Shown: positions 48,877-58,017, counted from the first letter of the stretch. The stretch is 64,000 nucleotides of DNA from an uncultured Eubacteriales bacterium (GCA_900315675.1 OMZY01000008.1:1-64000), one strand, 5' to 3'. Made by a program: numbers and translations. The notes: generated by a model not told the origin, from the letters alone.

Positions 48877-50661
48877 ATGAATTATCGGACTCACACTTGT
48901 AACGAACTCCGCCTGTCCGACGCCGGAAAGCAGGTCAGGCTGAGCGGCTGGATTGAAAACATCCGCGAGGTCAGCGGCAACCTGGCCTTTGTGGTGCTGC
49001 GGGACTTTTACGGTTATACGCAGCTGGTCGTGGAGGATGAGAAGATCCTGCAGATCTTCCTGAACCTGAATAAGGAGAGCGTGGTTTCCGTCACCGGTAC
49101 GGTGCGGGAGCGCGCCAGCAAGAACCCGAAGCTGGAAACCGGCGACATCGAGGTCGTGCCTGACAGTGTGGATGTCCTGGGCAAGTGCCGTTACAACGCC
49201 CTGCCTTTCCAGATCAGCCGCAGCACCGAGGCGGATGAAAACATCCGGCTCAAGTACCGCTATCTGGATCTGCGCAATCCGGAAGTGAAAAAGAATATCA
49301 TCATGCGCTGCAACGTGGTCTCAGCCCTGCGCCAGGCCATGACGGCCCACGGCTTCCTGGAAATCACCACGCCCATCCTGACCGCCTCCTCTCCGGAAGG
49401 TGCCCGGGATTACCTGGTGCCGGCCCGCAAGCATCCGGGCATGTTCTACGCCCTGCCGCAGGCGCCCCAGCAGTTCAAGCAGCTGCTGATGACCAGCGGT
49501 TTTGACAAGTATTTCCAGATTGCCCCCTGCTTCCGGGATGAGGACGCCCGCGGCGACCGCAGCCCCGGTGAGTTCTATCAGCTGGATATGGAAATGTCCT
49601 TCGCCACCCAGGAGGACGTCTTCGCCGTCATCGAGGACGTGCTGCCCCCGGTGTTCGCGAAGTACGGTACCTATAACATCGCTTCTTCCGCGCCCTTCCG
49701 CCGCATTCCGTATCTGGAAGCCATGGAGGTTTACGGCAGCGACAAGCCGGACCTGCGCATTGACCTGACGGTCACGGACGTGACCGCCCTGCTGGGCAGC
49801 TGCGGCTTCGGTCCCTTTGAAGGCAATATCGTCAAGGCCATCCCCGTGACCGACTTCAACGCCACCCGCAAGCAGATTGACAAGCTGGTGGCGGATGTGG
49901 AAGTGATCAGCGGCAGCAAGAGCTACTGGTTCCGCCTGGATGAAAACGGCGAGATCGTTGGCGGCATCGCCAAGTTCCTGCAGGAGAAGAAGGATGAGGT
50001 CATCAAGGCCCTGAACCTGCAGCCCAACACCTTCGTGGCCCTCAGCGCGGGCAGCAAGGGCGCGGCGCAGAAAACCGCCGGTGTGCTCATCAAGCAGCTG
50101 GGCGCCCTGTGCCCCAACCATATGGATAAGGAACGCTATGAGTTCTGCTGGATCGTGGACTTCCCGATGTATGAGATCGGCGAGGAAAGCGGCGAGCTGG
50201 AGTTCTGCCACAATCCCTTCTCCATGCCCAACGGCGGCCTGGAGATCCTGGAACAGGCTTCCCGCGGCGAGGTGGATCCGCTGTCCATCACCGCCTTCCA
50301 GTATGACCTGGTGGTCAACGGCGTGGAGCTGTCTTCCGGCGCGGTCCGGAACCATGATCCGGAGATCATGATCAAGGCCTTTGAGCTGGTCGGCCTGGGT
50401 GAGGAGGACGTGAAGGCCAAGTTCCCGGCCATGTACAATGCCTTCTGCTACGGCGCCCCGCCGCATGCCGGCATCGCGCCCGGCGTGGACCGCATGGTCA
50501 TGCTGCTGGCCGGTTCTGAAACCATCCGTGAGGTGATCCCGTTCCCGATGACCAAGAACGCCCAGGATATCATGATGGGCGCCCCCGGCACCGTGGAGCA
50601 GAAACAGCTGGATGAACTGCATATTGCCATCGTCAGGGACGAGGACGGGCAGTTGTCATAA
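48877..50661 (+). CDS. aspS: Aspartyl-tRNA synthetase, bacterial type
   Basis: 594 residues, full bacterial length with the GAD insertion in the middle. OB-fold (GWIENIREVSGNLAFVVL), motif 2 FQIAPCFRDEDARGDRSPGEF, motif 3 GIAPGVDRMVMLLAG. In organisms that also have the archaeal-type enzyme, this form charges only tRNA-Asp. I start at ATG 48877 after GAGGAACGAGCT; an ATG at 48856 lies inside the heptad repeat. Confidence 0.96.
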   Translation: MNYRTHTCNELRLSDAGKQVRLSGWIENIREVSGNLAFVVLRDFYGYTQLVVEDEKILQIFLNLNKESVVSVTGTVRERASKNPKLETGDIEVVPDSVDVLGKCRYNALPFQISRSTEADENIRLKYRYLDLRNPEVKKNIIMRCNVVSALRQAMTAHGFLEITTPILTASSPEGARDYLVPARKHPGMFYALPQAPQQFKQLLMTSGFDKYFQIAPCFRDEDARGDRSPGEFYQLDMEMSFATQEDVFAVIEDVLPPVFAKYGTYNIASSAPFRRIPYLEAMEVYGSDKPDLRIDLTVTDVTALLGSCGFGPFEGNIVKAIPVTDFNATRKQIDKLVADVEVISGSKSYWFRLDENGEIVGGIAKFLQEKKDEVIKALNLQPNTFVALSAGSKGAAQKTAGVLIKQLGALCPNHMDKERYEFCWIVDFPMYEIGEESGELEFCHNPFSMPNGGLEILEQASRGEVDPLSITAFQYDLVVNGVELSSGAVRNHDPEIMIKAFELVGLGEEDVKAKFPAMYNAFCYGAPPHAGIAPGVDRMVMLLAGSETIREVIPFPMTKNAQDIMMGAPGTVEQKQLDELHIAIVRDEDGQLS

Positions 50662-50681
50662 TCCGGGGATTCTGGTATAAT
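50653..50681 (+). promoter_or_regulatory. Promoter of the Asp23 module
   Basis: -35 TTGTCA (50653-50658, overlapping the aspS stop), 17-base spacer, -10 TATAAT (50676-50681) with TGG before it. Confidence 0.82.
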
Positions 50682-50721
50682 ATCAGGGATTTGAAACTCC
50701 GCCGAACAGGAGGATGATCTT

Positions 50722-51375
50722 ATGGCAATGAAGTCTGAAAAGAAGCCGGGCGGCTCCCTTCCCACGAATATGGAGGATCTGACGCCCTCTTCCAACATTA
50801 CCTACAATAACGAAGTCGTGGCCATCATCGCGGGCCTCGCGGCCAACGAGGTGGAAGGCATTGCCGGCATGTGCACCGTCAGCGGCAGCATCATGAGCAA
50901 GAACCGCAATGTCACCAAGGGCGTCAAGGTCGAGGTCGGCACGGAAGAGGTCGCCGTGGATCTCTACGTCATCGTGGAATACGGCATTCCGATCCAGCGG
51001 GCCGCTGCCGACGCGCAGGAGAACGTGCGCAAGGCTATTGAGTCCATGACCGGTCTGCATGTGGTCCGCGTGGACGTGCATGTCCAGTCCGTCAGCTTTG
51101 AGCAGGACAAGAAGGCCCTGCAGGCCGGCGCGCAGCAGGCTGCTCTCGCCGCCGGTGAGGCTGTGGAGCCCGATCCGGTGCGCCTGCCCGAAAAGAAGGA
51201 AGAAAAGGTTGCGGAGCCTGAACCCGTCGCTCCCGCTGAACCGGTGAAGAAACCCGCCCCCAAATCTTCCAAGCCCAAGGCAAAGGCTGAAACGGCCGAA
51301 AAGAAACCCGCTGACGCCAAAGCGGCGGAAAAAGCGGACAAAGCCGCCGGTGAAAATCCCGAAGCGGAAGTCTGA
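50722..51375 (+). CDS. Asp23/Gls24 family envelope stress protein
   Basis: 217 residues. The Asp23 domain spans about 20-130 (ITYNNEVVAIIAGLAANEVEGIAGM, VKVEVGTEEVAVDLYVIVEYG). The C-terminal 80 residues are low complexity, rich in Ala, Pro, Lys and Glu. In staphylococci Asp23 forms a filamentous layer at the membrane, held by AmaP; the AmaP-like and DUF2273 genes follow here. A GACAG.GAGG/CCTC.TGTC hairpin with T-run (51384-51412) separates this gene from the next and may lower expression of the anchors relative to Asp23. Confidence 0.88.
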   Translation: MAMKSEKKPGGSLPTNMEDLTPSSNITYNNEVVAIIAGLAANEVEGIAGMCTVSGSIMSKNRNVTKGVKVEVGTEEVAVDLYVIVEYGIPIQRAAADAQENVRKAIESMTGLHVVRVDVHVQSVSFEQDKKALQAGAQQAALAAGEAVEPDPVRLPEKKEEKVAEPEPVAPAEPVKKPAPKSSKPKAKAETAEKKPADAKAAEKADKAAGENPEAEV

Positions 51376-51383
51376 CACTGTCT

Positions 51384-51412
51384 GACAGGGGAGGAATCCT
51401 CTGTCTTTTTTC
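51384..51412 (+). terminator. Hairpin with T-run between Asp23 and AmaP genes
   Basis: Imperfect GACAGGGGAGG/CCTCTGTC stem around AAT, followed by TTTTTT. Probably a partial terminator inside the operon. Confidence 0.65.
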
Positions 51413-51467
51413 CCTGAAAAGGGCCGGTTTTTCCGGAACCCTGTAAGGGCAAAAGGAGGTAAGACAT

Positions 51468-52463
51468 ATGAAGATCCGTATACTGGACCGGATTCTGGTG
51501 GCTGTCGCGGGCCTACTGGTGCTGGCGGGCTGTGCCGCGCTGGCCGCGCAGCTGTTTTTCGGTAAGAATGTAGCGGCCTGGGCCGGCAGGCTCCTGGCCG
51601 ATCCAAGCGTCAGGATCTGGCTGATCGTCGCCCTGGCGCTGCTGCTGATCCTGGGTGTTTACTGCGTGCTGATCCTTTTCCGTCATCGCAGCCGTCATGA
51701 CAAGTTTGTCATGCAGAAGACGGAGAACGGGGAGCTGTCCATTTCCCTCAAGGCCATGGAGAGCATGGTGCAGAAGTGCCTGGATCCCCATAAGGAACTG
51801 AGTGTTCAGTCTGTCCGGCTGGAAAACCAGAAGGGCGGACTACTGATCCGTATCCGCGGCACCGTGGCCGGCGGCGTGAGCATTCCGCTGACCGTGGACG
51901 CCCTGCAGCAGCAGATCAAGCAGTATGTCACTGCCTGCAGTGGTGTGGAAGTCAAGGATATCCGGGTGCAGATTGAGTCCTCCGGCCCCGAGGCGAAGGA
52001 ATCCCTCTACGCCATAGAGGCGCCCACCGCGCGGGCACTGCCTTCCAGCATCGCCCGGGAGGAGAAGGCCCCGGAAGCCGAAGAGGAAAAGACGGAGGAG
52101 ATCACGCCCGAGGAGCTGGAAGCCATCGCGGCGGAGATTCCGAAGCCCGAACCCGCTGAAGCGGAAGAAGGCGAGGAAGAAGAACCCGCGGTTGTGGTTT
52201 CCGCCGCTGCAGCCGCCGCGGCGGAGCAGCTGAAGAAGGAAGCTCCCGAGGAAGAGGACGACCGGCCCATTCATCAGCGGCTGTTCTCCAGCCAGGAGGA
52301 GCCCTGCGTGATGCCCATGCCGCCGGAAAAGGAAGAGCTTGATGCTCCGGCCGCGGAAGAAGCGGAACAGGCGGAAGAGAAAAAGCCTGACGTCGCAGAA
52401 GAGCAGGCTGCTGAGCCTGCCGCTGAAGAAGAGAAGAAAGAAGAAGGGAGCGAGGATAAATGA
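51468..52463 (+). CDS. AmaP-like Asp23 membrane anchor
   Basis: 331 residues. Two N-terminal membrane helices (about 11-32 and 47-68), then an Asp23-like alpha/beta segment (GGLLIRIRGTVAGGVSIPL, IKQYVTACSGVEVKDIRVQI) characteristic of AmaP. Residues 190-331 are a long acidic low-complexity tail rich in Glu and Ala, longer than in staphylococcal AmaP. GGAGG precedes the ATG. It overlaps the next gene by 4 bases. Confidence 0.82.
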   Translation: MKIRILDRILVAVAGLLVLAGCAALAAQLFFGKNVAAWAGRLLADPSVRIWLIVALALLLILGVYCVLILFRHRSRHDKFVMQKTENGELSISLKAMESMVQKCLDPHKELSVQSVRLENQKGGLLIRIRGTVAGGVSIPLTVDALQQQIKQYVTACSGVEVKDIRVQIESSGPEAKESLYAIEAPTARALPSSIAREEKAPEAEEEKTEEITPEELEAIAAEIPKPEPAEAEEGEEEEPAVVVSAAAAAAAEQLKKEAPEEEDDRPIHQRLFSSQEEPCVMPMPPEKEELDAPAAEEAEQAEEKKPDVAEEQAAEPAAEEEKKEEGSEDK

Positions 52464-52810
52464 ATCTGAAAAAGGGTACGCCCGCGTTCGGGCTTTTACT
52501 GGGCGGAGTGCTGGTGGCACTCGGCGCGCTGATGATGATTATCGGTTTCTGGAAGACGCTGCTGCTGTGCGTGCTGTTCGCGCTGGGATATTTCCTGGGC
52601 ACGGTGGAGAACAAGCGGGAGTTCATGAAGACCACCGCCAATAAGCTGATCCCCGATAAGGAGGTCAAGGTCATCGACCTGAAGACAGAGCTCAAGCGGG
52701 AGCAGGCCGTCGTGGCGGAAAAGGTTGCTGAGGCGGAGAAGGCCGTCGAGGAAGTGAAGCCGGTAAAGAAGCCCGTGAGAAAGACCGAGAAGAAGAGCGA
52801 TAAGGAGTAA
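52460..52810 (+). CDS. DUF2273-like small membrane protein
   Basis: 116 residues. Two adjacent helices in GLLLGGVLVALGALMMIIGF and LLLCVLFALGYFLG followed by KREFMKTTANKLIPDK, the pattern of DUF2273 proteins that accompany Asp23/AmaP. The C-terminal 50 residues are Lys/Glu/Val-rich. The third member of the envelope module. Confidence 0.82.
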   Translation: MNLKKGTPAFGLLLGGVLVALGALMMIIGFWKTLLLCVLFALGYFLGTVENKREFMKTTANKLIPDKEVKVIDLKTELKREQAVVAEKVAEAEKAVEEVKPVKKPVRKTEKKSDKE

Positions 52811-52816
52811 TTACAC

Positions 52817-53272
52817 ATGTCCCGTATAACTGCGCGTGTCGCCGCCATGCAGATGATCTTTGAAAAGATCTCCGGTGGTCAGGGCGGCGAGGATACGCTG
52901 AAGATGGTCTATGACGAGCTGCGGGAGGATGGCCTTCCCGGCGTCGAGCATATCGGCCGGAAGGAACCCGACGGCGAGGATCGGGAATATATCACCGCCG
53001 CGCTGGAGGGTGTTCTGGCCCACAGGGATGAGATCGATGAGCTGATCGGGAAGAACACCGCGAAGGGCTGGTCCATTGACCGCATTTCGCTGGTGAATCT
53101 CACGATCATGCGCCTGGCGGTCTGGGAGATCCTCTATGCGGAGGATGTACCCGGCAATGTTTCCATTGCCGAAGCGCTGGAGCTGACGGAGCGCTTCTCC
53201 GATCCGGAGGATAAGGCGTTCGTGAACGGCATTCTGGGCACGATCCTGCGGGAGCACGAGGCGCAGGCGTGA
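52817..53272 (+). CDS. nusB: Transcription antitermination factor NusB
   Basis: 151 residues, all-helical. RMAAMQMIFEKIS-type start (seen as ARVAAMQMIFEKIS), IDRISLVNLTIMRLAVWEIL and SIAEALELTERFSDPEDKAFVNGIL cut here to its FSDPEDKAFVNGIL core. It helps rRNA operon antitermination with NusE. It is 6 bases after the DUF2273 gene and overlaps the next gene by 4 bases. Confidence 0.95.
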   Translation: MSRITARVAAMQMIFEKISGGQGGEDTLKMVYDELREDGLPGVEHIGRKEPDGEDREYITAALEGVLAHRDEIDELIGKNTAKGWSIDRISLVNLTIMRLAVWEILYAEDVPGNVSIAEALELTERFSDPEDKAFVNGILGTILREHEAQA

Positions 53273-54240
53273 GCACAGGCGGAACGCCGGTGGTCATCGG
53301 CTTCGATACAAGCAATTACAGAACCTCGGTGGCGGCGGTCACGCTGGATGGAGAAATCCTGGTCAATCACCGGGAGCTGCTGCCCGTGTCAAACGGGGAG
53401 CGGGGACTTCGCCAGAGCGACGCCGTTTTTGCGCATATCCGGCAGCTGAGGCACAGCGAGGAGGCCCTGCGCGCTTCCCTGGGCGGTCGGCGCATTGCCG
53501 CCGTGGCGGCCAGCACCAGGCCCCGGGACGGGGAGGAAAGCTATATGCCCGTCTTTCAGGTCGGTTTTACGGCGGGCAGCCTGCTGGCGGCCGCGCTGTC
53601 TGTGCCCTTTTATGAAACCACGCATCAGCGGGGCCACCTGGCCGCGGCCATGGCCGGAACCGCCCTGGAAAATGAGGACCGCCTGCTGGCGGTTCATTTG
53701 TCGGGCGGGACTACGGATCTCCTGGTCATGGATAGCGAGAAGGTGGAGCAGATCGGCGGCAGCGCGGATCTGCACGCGGGCCAGCTGGTGGACCGGGCTG
53801 GCGTGGCCATGGGGCTGCCCTTTCCCTCCGGGGAGGAGCTGGAAAAGCTGGCTGTCCGGGGCAAGAGCGAGGGCCTGCTGGGCTGCAGCCTGGATAAGGG
53901 AGACCTGACCTGCCACCTCAGCGGTGCCGAAACAAAGGTGCAGCAGTGGATTCAGGCCGGGACCATGCTCCGGGAGGATATCGCCCGGGAGATCTACGAC
54001 CTGCTCGCTCGCACCCTGACCAGGATGCTCAAGGCCGGTGCGGAAAAGACCGGCCTCAAGAAGGCCCTGATCACCGGCGGAGTTGCCGCTTCTGCGCTGC
54101 TCAGGCAGCTGCTGGAGGAACGGCGTCTGAAAACCCGCGGCTGCCCGGAGATCGTCTTCGGCAAGCCGGAAATGTCCGGCGACAACGCGGTAGGCGTTGC
54201 GCTCATAGGAGCGCAACAATTCATAATTCATAATTCATAA
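53269..54240 (+). CDS. TsaD/Kae1-family paralogue (M22 peptidase-like)
   Basis: 323 residues, ASKHA fold. VIGFDTSNYRTSVAAV, the metal motif THQRGH (TsaD has HxxGH), VHLSGGTTDLLV, KKALITGGVAAS and MSGDNAVGVALIG. A TsaD-like protein next to nusB is common in clostridia and is distinct from the true TsaD that makes t6A; its role is not established. The last eight residues (QQFIIHNS) and the stop codon come from a heptad repeat (54219-54253), so the native C-terminus has been replaced or extended. Confidence 0.8.
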   Translation: MSTGGTPVVIGFDTSNYRTSVAAVTLDGEILVNHRELLPVSNGERGLRQSDAVFAHIRQLRHSEEALRASLGGRRIAAVAASTRPRDGEESYMPVFQVGFTAGSLLAAALSVPFYETTHQRGHLAAAMAGTALENEDRLLAVHLSGGTTDLLVMDSEKVEQIGGSADLHAGQLVDRAGVAMGLPFPSGEELEKLAVRGKSEGLLGCSLDKGDLTCHLSGAETKVQQWIQAGTMLREDIAREIYDLLARTLTRMLKAGAEKTGLKKALITGGVAASALLRQLLEERRLKTRGCPEIVFGKPEMSGDNAVGVALIGAQQFIIHNS

Positions 54241-54253
54241 TTCATAATTATGA
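54219..54253. repeat. Heptad repeat (ATTCATA x4) overlapping a gene end
   Basis: ATTCATA four times then ATTATGA. The first three units are translated as the C-terminus of the TsaD paralogue and supply its TAA. It opens a 500-base gene-free stretch (54241-54740) made only of repeats. Confidence 0.88.
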
Positions 54254-54283
54254 GTTTGTGAAAACCGTACGGCATGGCCAATG

Positions 54284-54326
54284 TGTCATCCTGAGCAAGG
54301 CCGAAGGCCGCGTCGAAGGATCCCTT
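54284..54326 (+). repeat. TGTCAT hairpin repeat, copy R3
   Basis: TGTCATCCTGAGC, core AAGGCC-GAA-GGCC, then GAAGGATCCCTT. Arms ATCCT/AGGAT. Confidence 0.9.
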
Positions 54327-54338
54327 GATAATAATAGT

Positions 54339-54379
54339 AAGGGATTCCTCGGCTCCACTGCGTTCCGCTCGGAATGACA
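54339..54379 (-). repeat. TGTCAT hairpin repeat, copy R4
   Basis: Opposite orientation to R3, 12 bases away; minus strand TGTCATTCCGAGC to GGAATCCCTT, arms ATTCC/GGAAT. R3 and R4 together form an imperfect 96-base palindrome. Confidence 0.9.
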
Positions 54380-54420
54380 CCGTGAACCTGAACGCTATGG
54401 GCAAACCCAAGCGCACACGT

Positions 54421-54450
54421 TGTCATCCTGAGCGAAGTCGAAGGATCTCC
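54421..54450 (+). repeat. TGTCAT hairpin repeat, copy R5 (short form)
   Basis: TGTCATCCTGAGC, GAAGTC, GAAGGATCTCC: no extra core hairpin. Arms ATCCT/AGGAT. Confidence 0.88.
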
Positions 54451-54462
54451 AACATTATTAAA

Positions 54463-54508
54463 TGTCATCCTGAGCAAGCGGTACGTAGGGAGCGTAGCCG
54501 AAGGACCA
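54463..54508 (+). repeat. TGTCAT hairpin repeat, copy R6
   Basis: TGTCATCCTGAGCAAGCGG, a longer core with TACGTAGGGAGCGTAGC, then CGAAGGACC. The right arm is one base off (AGGAC). Confidence 0.8.
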
Positions 54509-54540
54509 CGAACGTTATCAGGAACACCAAAGCCTAAAGA

Positions 54541-54580
54541 TGTCATTTCGACCAAGGCCGCAGGCCGCGTGGAAGATGAT
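54541..54580 (+). repeat. TGTCAT hairpin repeat, copy R7 (decayed right arm)
   Basis: TGTCATTTCGACC, core AAGGCC-GCA-GGCC, then GTGGAAGATGATTTG in place of GGAGAAATC. A segment resembling the tail of the GIY-YIG element (AAATCTCCTCA, then GGAACGTAATCGGAAC) follows at 54625-54665. Confidence 0.75.
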
Positions 54581-54689
54581 TTGTCCAAATCTATGATTTG
54601 GGTAACAAATCACTCACAGAGTGTAAATCTCCTCACCCGTATGCATAGGGGAACGTAATCGGAACCTCTTATATTCCAAGTATTATCTA

Positions 54690-54720
54690 ATTCTGAATTC
54701 TGAATTCTGAATTCTGAATT
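54690..54720. repeat. Heptad repeat (ATTCTGA x4)
   Basis: Four identical seven-base units plus ATT, ending 6 bases before the folD Shine-Dalgarno site (GGAGGAAA). Confidence 0.9.
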
Positions 54721-54740
54721 TATTTCCGGAGGAAATACTG

Positions 54741-55589
54741 ATGTCAGCAAATATTCTGAGTGGAAAAACAATGTCTGAGGAGCTTCGTGCTGAAATAGCA
54801 TCACGCGTTTCTTCTCTTAAAGAGAAGGGAGTAACTCCCGGCCTGGCCGTCATCCTGGTCGGCAACGATCCGGCCAGCGAAATCTATGTCCGCAACAAGG
54901 GCAACGGCTGCACGGAAGTCGGCATGTATTCCCGCACCATCAATATGCCGGCGGAAACCACCCAGGAAGAGCTGGAATCCGCCATCGACGCGCTGAATAA
55001 CGATCCCACCATCCACGGCATCCTGGTGCAGCTGCCTCTGCCGAAGCACCTGGACGAGAACGCCGCCCTGGCGAAGATCCTGCCGGAAAAGGATGTGGAC
55101 GGCTTCCACCTGATCAACGCCGGCCATATGCTCACCGGCACGGAAGGCGTTGTGGCCTGCACCCCCCGGGGCGCCCTGCATATGATCAAGTCCACGGGCG
55201 TCAACCTCTCCGGCAAGGAAGCCGTGGTCATCGGCCGCAGCAATATCGTCGGCAAGCCCATGGCCATGCTCCTGCTGAAGGAGAACTGCACCGTCACCAT
55301 CTGCCACAGCCGCACCCAGAACCTGGCGGAGCATACCCGCCGGGCGGATATCCTGGTGGCCGCGGTGGGCAAGGCCGGCTTTGTCACGGCGGATATGGTG
55401 AAACCCGGCGCCATCGTCATCGACGTGGGCATCAACCGGGTGGACGGCAAGGTGAAGGGCGATGTGGACTTTGACGCGGTGAAGGAGGTTGCCGGCTGGA
55501 TTACGCCGGTGCCGGGCGGCGTCGGAAAGATGACCATCACCATGCTGCTCATGAACACCGTGGAAGCCGCGGAAAGGATGCTCAAGTGA
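54741..55589 (+). CDS. folD: Methylenetetrahydrofolate dehydrogenase/cyclohydrolase
   Basis: 282 residues, bifunctional enzyme of one-carbon folate metabolism. Seen: [16 protein letters not shown] with catalytic tyrosine and lysine, [14 protein letters not shown], the NADP site [14 protein letters not shown], and the C-terminal [16 protein letters not shown]. The ATG follows GGAGGAAATACTG. It overlaps xseA by 4 bases. Confidence 0.96.
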   Translation: MSANILSGKTMSEELRAEIASRVSSLKEKGVTPGLAVILVGNDPASEIYVRNKGNGCTEVGMYSRTINMPAETTQEELESAIDALNNDPTIHGILVQLPLPKHLDENAALAKILPEKDVDGFHLINAGHMLTGTEGVVACTPRGALHMIKSTGVNLSGKEAVVIGRSNIVGKPMAMLLLKENCTVTICHSRTQNLAEHTRRADILVAAVGKAGFVTADMVKPGAIVIDVGINRVDGKVKGDVDFDAVKEVAGWITPVPGGVGKMTITMLLMNTVEAAERMLK

Positions 55590-56854
55590 CGAATGAAGCA
55601 GGCCTGAGCGTATCGGAACTGAATCTGATCATCTCGGAGGCCATCCGGCGGGATCCGCGGACGCGGAGCGTGCTGGTGCGCGGCGAGGTCAGCAGCTTCA
55701 GGAACCAGATTGCCTCGGGTCACTGGTATTTCAGCCTCAAGGACGCGCAGGCCTCCATTACCTGCGCCATGTTCCGGAATGCCAACCTCCGGGCGCAGAT
55801 CCGCCCGAAGGACGGGGACCAGGTGCTGGCGGAAGGGTATATTGACTTCTACGCGCCCCAGGGCAAGGTGCAGCTCATCGTAACGGGCCTGCGGCCTGCC
55901 GGGCTGGGAGATATGTATATCCGCCTGGAGGAGCTGAAGCGGAAGCTGGCGGCGGAAGGCCTCTTCGATCCTTCCCGCAAACGGCTCCTGCCCATGAAGC
56001 CCCGCAAGGTGGCGGTGGTCACCTCTCGCAGCGGGGCGGCACTGCACGATATCCTGAATGTTTCCGCCCTGCGCAGCCCGGAAATCCCGATTGTCCTGGT
56101 GCCCGTCACCGTGCAGGGCGCGGGCGCCGGCAAAGAGATTGCCGAGGGTATTCGTCAGGCCAACCGGACGGACGCGGAAGTCATCATCGTGGCCCGGGGC
56201 GGCGGTTCGGCCGAGGACCTCTGGTGCTTTAACGATGAGGAAGTGGCGCGGGCGGTGGCGGCCAGCGAAAAGCCTGTGGTCTCCGGCGTTGGCCATGAGA
56301 TTGATACCAGCCTCTGCGACCTGGCCGCGGATGTACGGGCTTCCACGCCCAGCAACGCGGCGGAGATCGTTTTCCCGGACCGTAAGGAGCTGCGGGGGCG
56401 GGTGAACCAGATCCGGTTTGCGCTTTCCCGCGCGGCTTCGGAGCAGGTCCGCCGGGCGGAACTGAAGCTTTCCGCGGCGCGTCAGCGGCTGTCGGCCCTG
56501 TCGCCGGAGCGGCGGATCGCCCTCCTGGAAAGTCGGCGGGAACTGCTGAAGCTCCAGCTCTGCGGCGCCATCGGCAGCCGGCTGGAATCTACCGCCAAGG
56601 CTGTGGCGGACGGGCGGAATGAACTGAAACAGGCCGTGTCCGGCCGCATGAAGGACGCGGAACACCTGGCGGCGCGGCTGCGGGAAAGGCTGACGGCTGT
56701 CAGCCCGCTGGCGGTGCTGAACCGGGGCTACGCCCTGGTCTATGACGGGGAGGAGAAACTCCTCACCCGGGCAGAGGAAGCAAAAAACCGGAAAGAAATG
56801 ACCTTGCAGTTTGCGGACGGCAGGGTGGCCGTGACCGGAAAGGGAACAGTATGA
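55586..56854 (+). CDS. xseA: Exodeoxyribonuclease VII large subunit
   Basis: 422 residues from GTG 55586 within the folD stop. N-terminal OB-fold ([25 protein letters not shown]), then the catalytic core ([61 protein letters not shown] in parts) and a C-terminal coiled coil. With XseB it degrades single-stranded DNA. Overlaps xseB by 4 bases. Confidence 0.95.
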   Translation: MTNEAGLSVSELNLIISEAIRRDPRTRSVLVRGEVSSFRNQIASGHWYFSLKDAQASITCAMFRNANLRAQIRPKDGDQVLAEGYIDFYAPQGKVQLIVTGLRPAGLGDMYIRLEELKRKLAAEGLFDPSRKRLLPMKPRKVAVVTSRSGAALHDILNVSALRSPEIPIVLVPVTVQGAGAGKEIAEGIRQANRTDAEVIIVARGGGSAEDLWCFNDEEVARAVAASEKPVVSGVGHEIDTSLCDLAADVRASTPSNAAEIVFPDRKELRGRVNQIRFALSRAASEQVRRAELKLSAARQRLSALSPERRIALLESRRELLKLQLCGAIGSRLESTAKAVADGRNELKQAVSGRMKDAEHLAARLRERLTAVSPLAVLNRGYALVYDGEEKLLTRAEEAKNRKEMTLQFADGRVAVTGKGTV

Positions 56855-57075
56855 GCGAAGAGAAGAAGAGCTTTGAGGCAAAGCTGCAGGACGTGCAGGA
56901 AATCATCACCCGGATCGAGGAGGGAAAGCTTCCCCTGGAGGATTCGGTGAAACAGTTCGAGGAGGGCATGAAAACCCTCTCCGCGCTGGATGAGGAGCTG
57001 AAGGACATGAACCGCCGCCTGACCGTGCTTCAGGACGGCGGGGAGCAGGACTTTGTTCCGGGAGAACAGGCATGA
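56851..57075 (+). CDS. xseB: Exodeoxyribonuclease VII small subunit
   Basis: 74 residues, the usual XseB length. SFEAKLQDVQEIITRIEEGK and LPLEDSVKQFEEGMK are family signatures. The small subunits wrap the coiled coil of XseA. It overlaps both xseA and ispA by 4 bases, so the three are translationally coupled. Confidence 0.95.
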   Translation: MSEEKKSFEAKLQDVQEIITRIEEGKLPLEDSVKQFEEGMKTLSALDEELKDMNRRLTVLQDGGEQDFVPGEQA

Positions 57076-57947
57076 GAACGTATGAGGAATACCGCTCCCT
57101 GGTGGAGCGCTCCCTGGGCCCCGTGCTGGAAAGCCTGGGGGAGATTCCGGACCGGCTGCTGGAGGCCATGCGCTACAGCCTGCTGGCGGGCGGCAAACGC
57201 CTGCGGCCGGTGATGCTGCTGGCGGCCTGCGAAATGGCCGGCGGCGAGGCGGAGCTGGCGCTGCCCTTTGCCTGCGCGCTGGAGATGATCCATACCTACA
57301 GCCTCATCCATGATGACCTGCCGGCCATGGACAACGATGACCTGCGCCGGGGCAAGCCTACGAACCATAAGGTCTTCGGTGAGGACCTGGCCATCCTGGC
57401 CGGGGACGGGCTGCTGAACGCCGCGGCGGAGCTGATGGCCCGCACGGCGGTGGAAATGGCGGATATGCGGGGCATCCGGGCGCTGGAGATCATCATGCGG
57501 CACGCGGGCGTCACCGGCATGATTGCCGGCCAGACGAAGGACGTGCTTTCCGAGGGCGTGAAGCCGGAGAAATCTTTGGTCAGCTATATTCACGCCCACA
57601 AGACGGCGGACCTGCTGGAGGCGCCCATGGAGGCCGGGCTGGCCCTGGCCGGGGCGGATGACCGGCAGATTAAAGCCGGCTTTGAGTACGGCCTGCACCT
57701 GGGCCTGGCCTTCCAGATGACGGACGACCTGCTGGATGTCACCGGGGACGCGGCCCTGTTGGGCAAGAACACCGGCATGGACGCGGCGCTGGATAAGCTC
57801 ACCTGGGTGGCGCTCAAAGGCGTCGAAGGCACCGCCAAAGACGCGGAAGAACAGGTCGCCCTGGCCGAAAAAGCCCTGGACAACCTGCCATACGACACCG
57901 CCTTCTTCCGTGATCTGGCGGCAAGCATGACGTCCCGGAAAAGCTGA
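57072..57947 (+). CDS. ispA: Polyprenyl (geranyl/farnesyl) diphosphate synthase
   Basis: 291 residues. First aspartate-rich motif SLIHDDLPAMDNDD, second FQMTDDLLDVTGD, and LLAGGKRLRPVML. The residues before the first motif (HTYS) and the length fit short-chain FPP synthase. It makes precursors for undecaprenyl phosphate and quinones. Firmicutes usually have dxs next; here a DUF6106-like gene follows after 220 bases. Confidence 0.92.
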   Translation: MRTYEEYRSLVERSLGPVLESLGEIPDRLLEAMRYSLLAGGKRLRPVMLLAACEMAGGEAELALPFACALEMIHTYSLIHDDLPAMDNDDLRRGKPTNHKVFGEDLAILAGDGLLNAAAELMARTAVEMADMRGIRALEIIMRHAGVTGMIAGQTKDVLSEGVKPEKSLVSYIHAHKTADLLEAPMEAGLALAGADDRQIKAGFEYGLHLGLAFQMTDDLLDVTGDAALLGKNTGMDAALDKLTWVALKGVEGTAKDAEEQVALAEKALDNLPYDTAFFRDLAASMTSRKS

Positions 57948-58017
57948 TAAATCAAATAACCGGAATCAATACCTTAACCGGATTGTTATGATTCGGGAAT
58001 GGTATAAAGTAAATATA

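Noticed and set aside
54325..54537. 70-codon frame in the 54.3-54.5 kb repeats
   Set aside because: It is translated hairpin repeat DNA (R4-R6) without a start site or homology.
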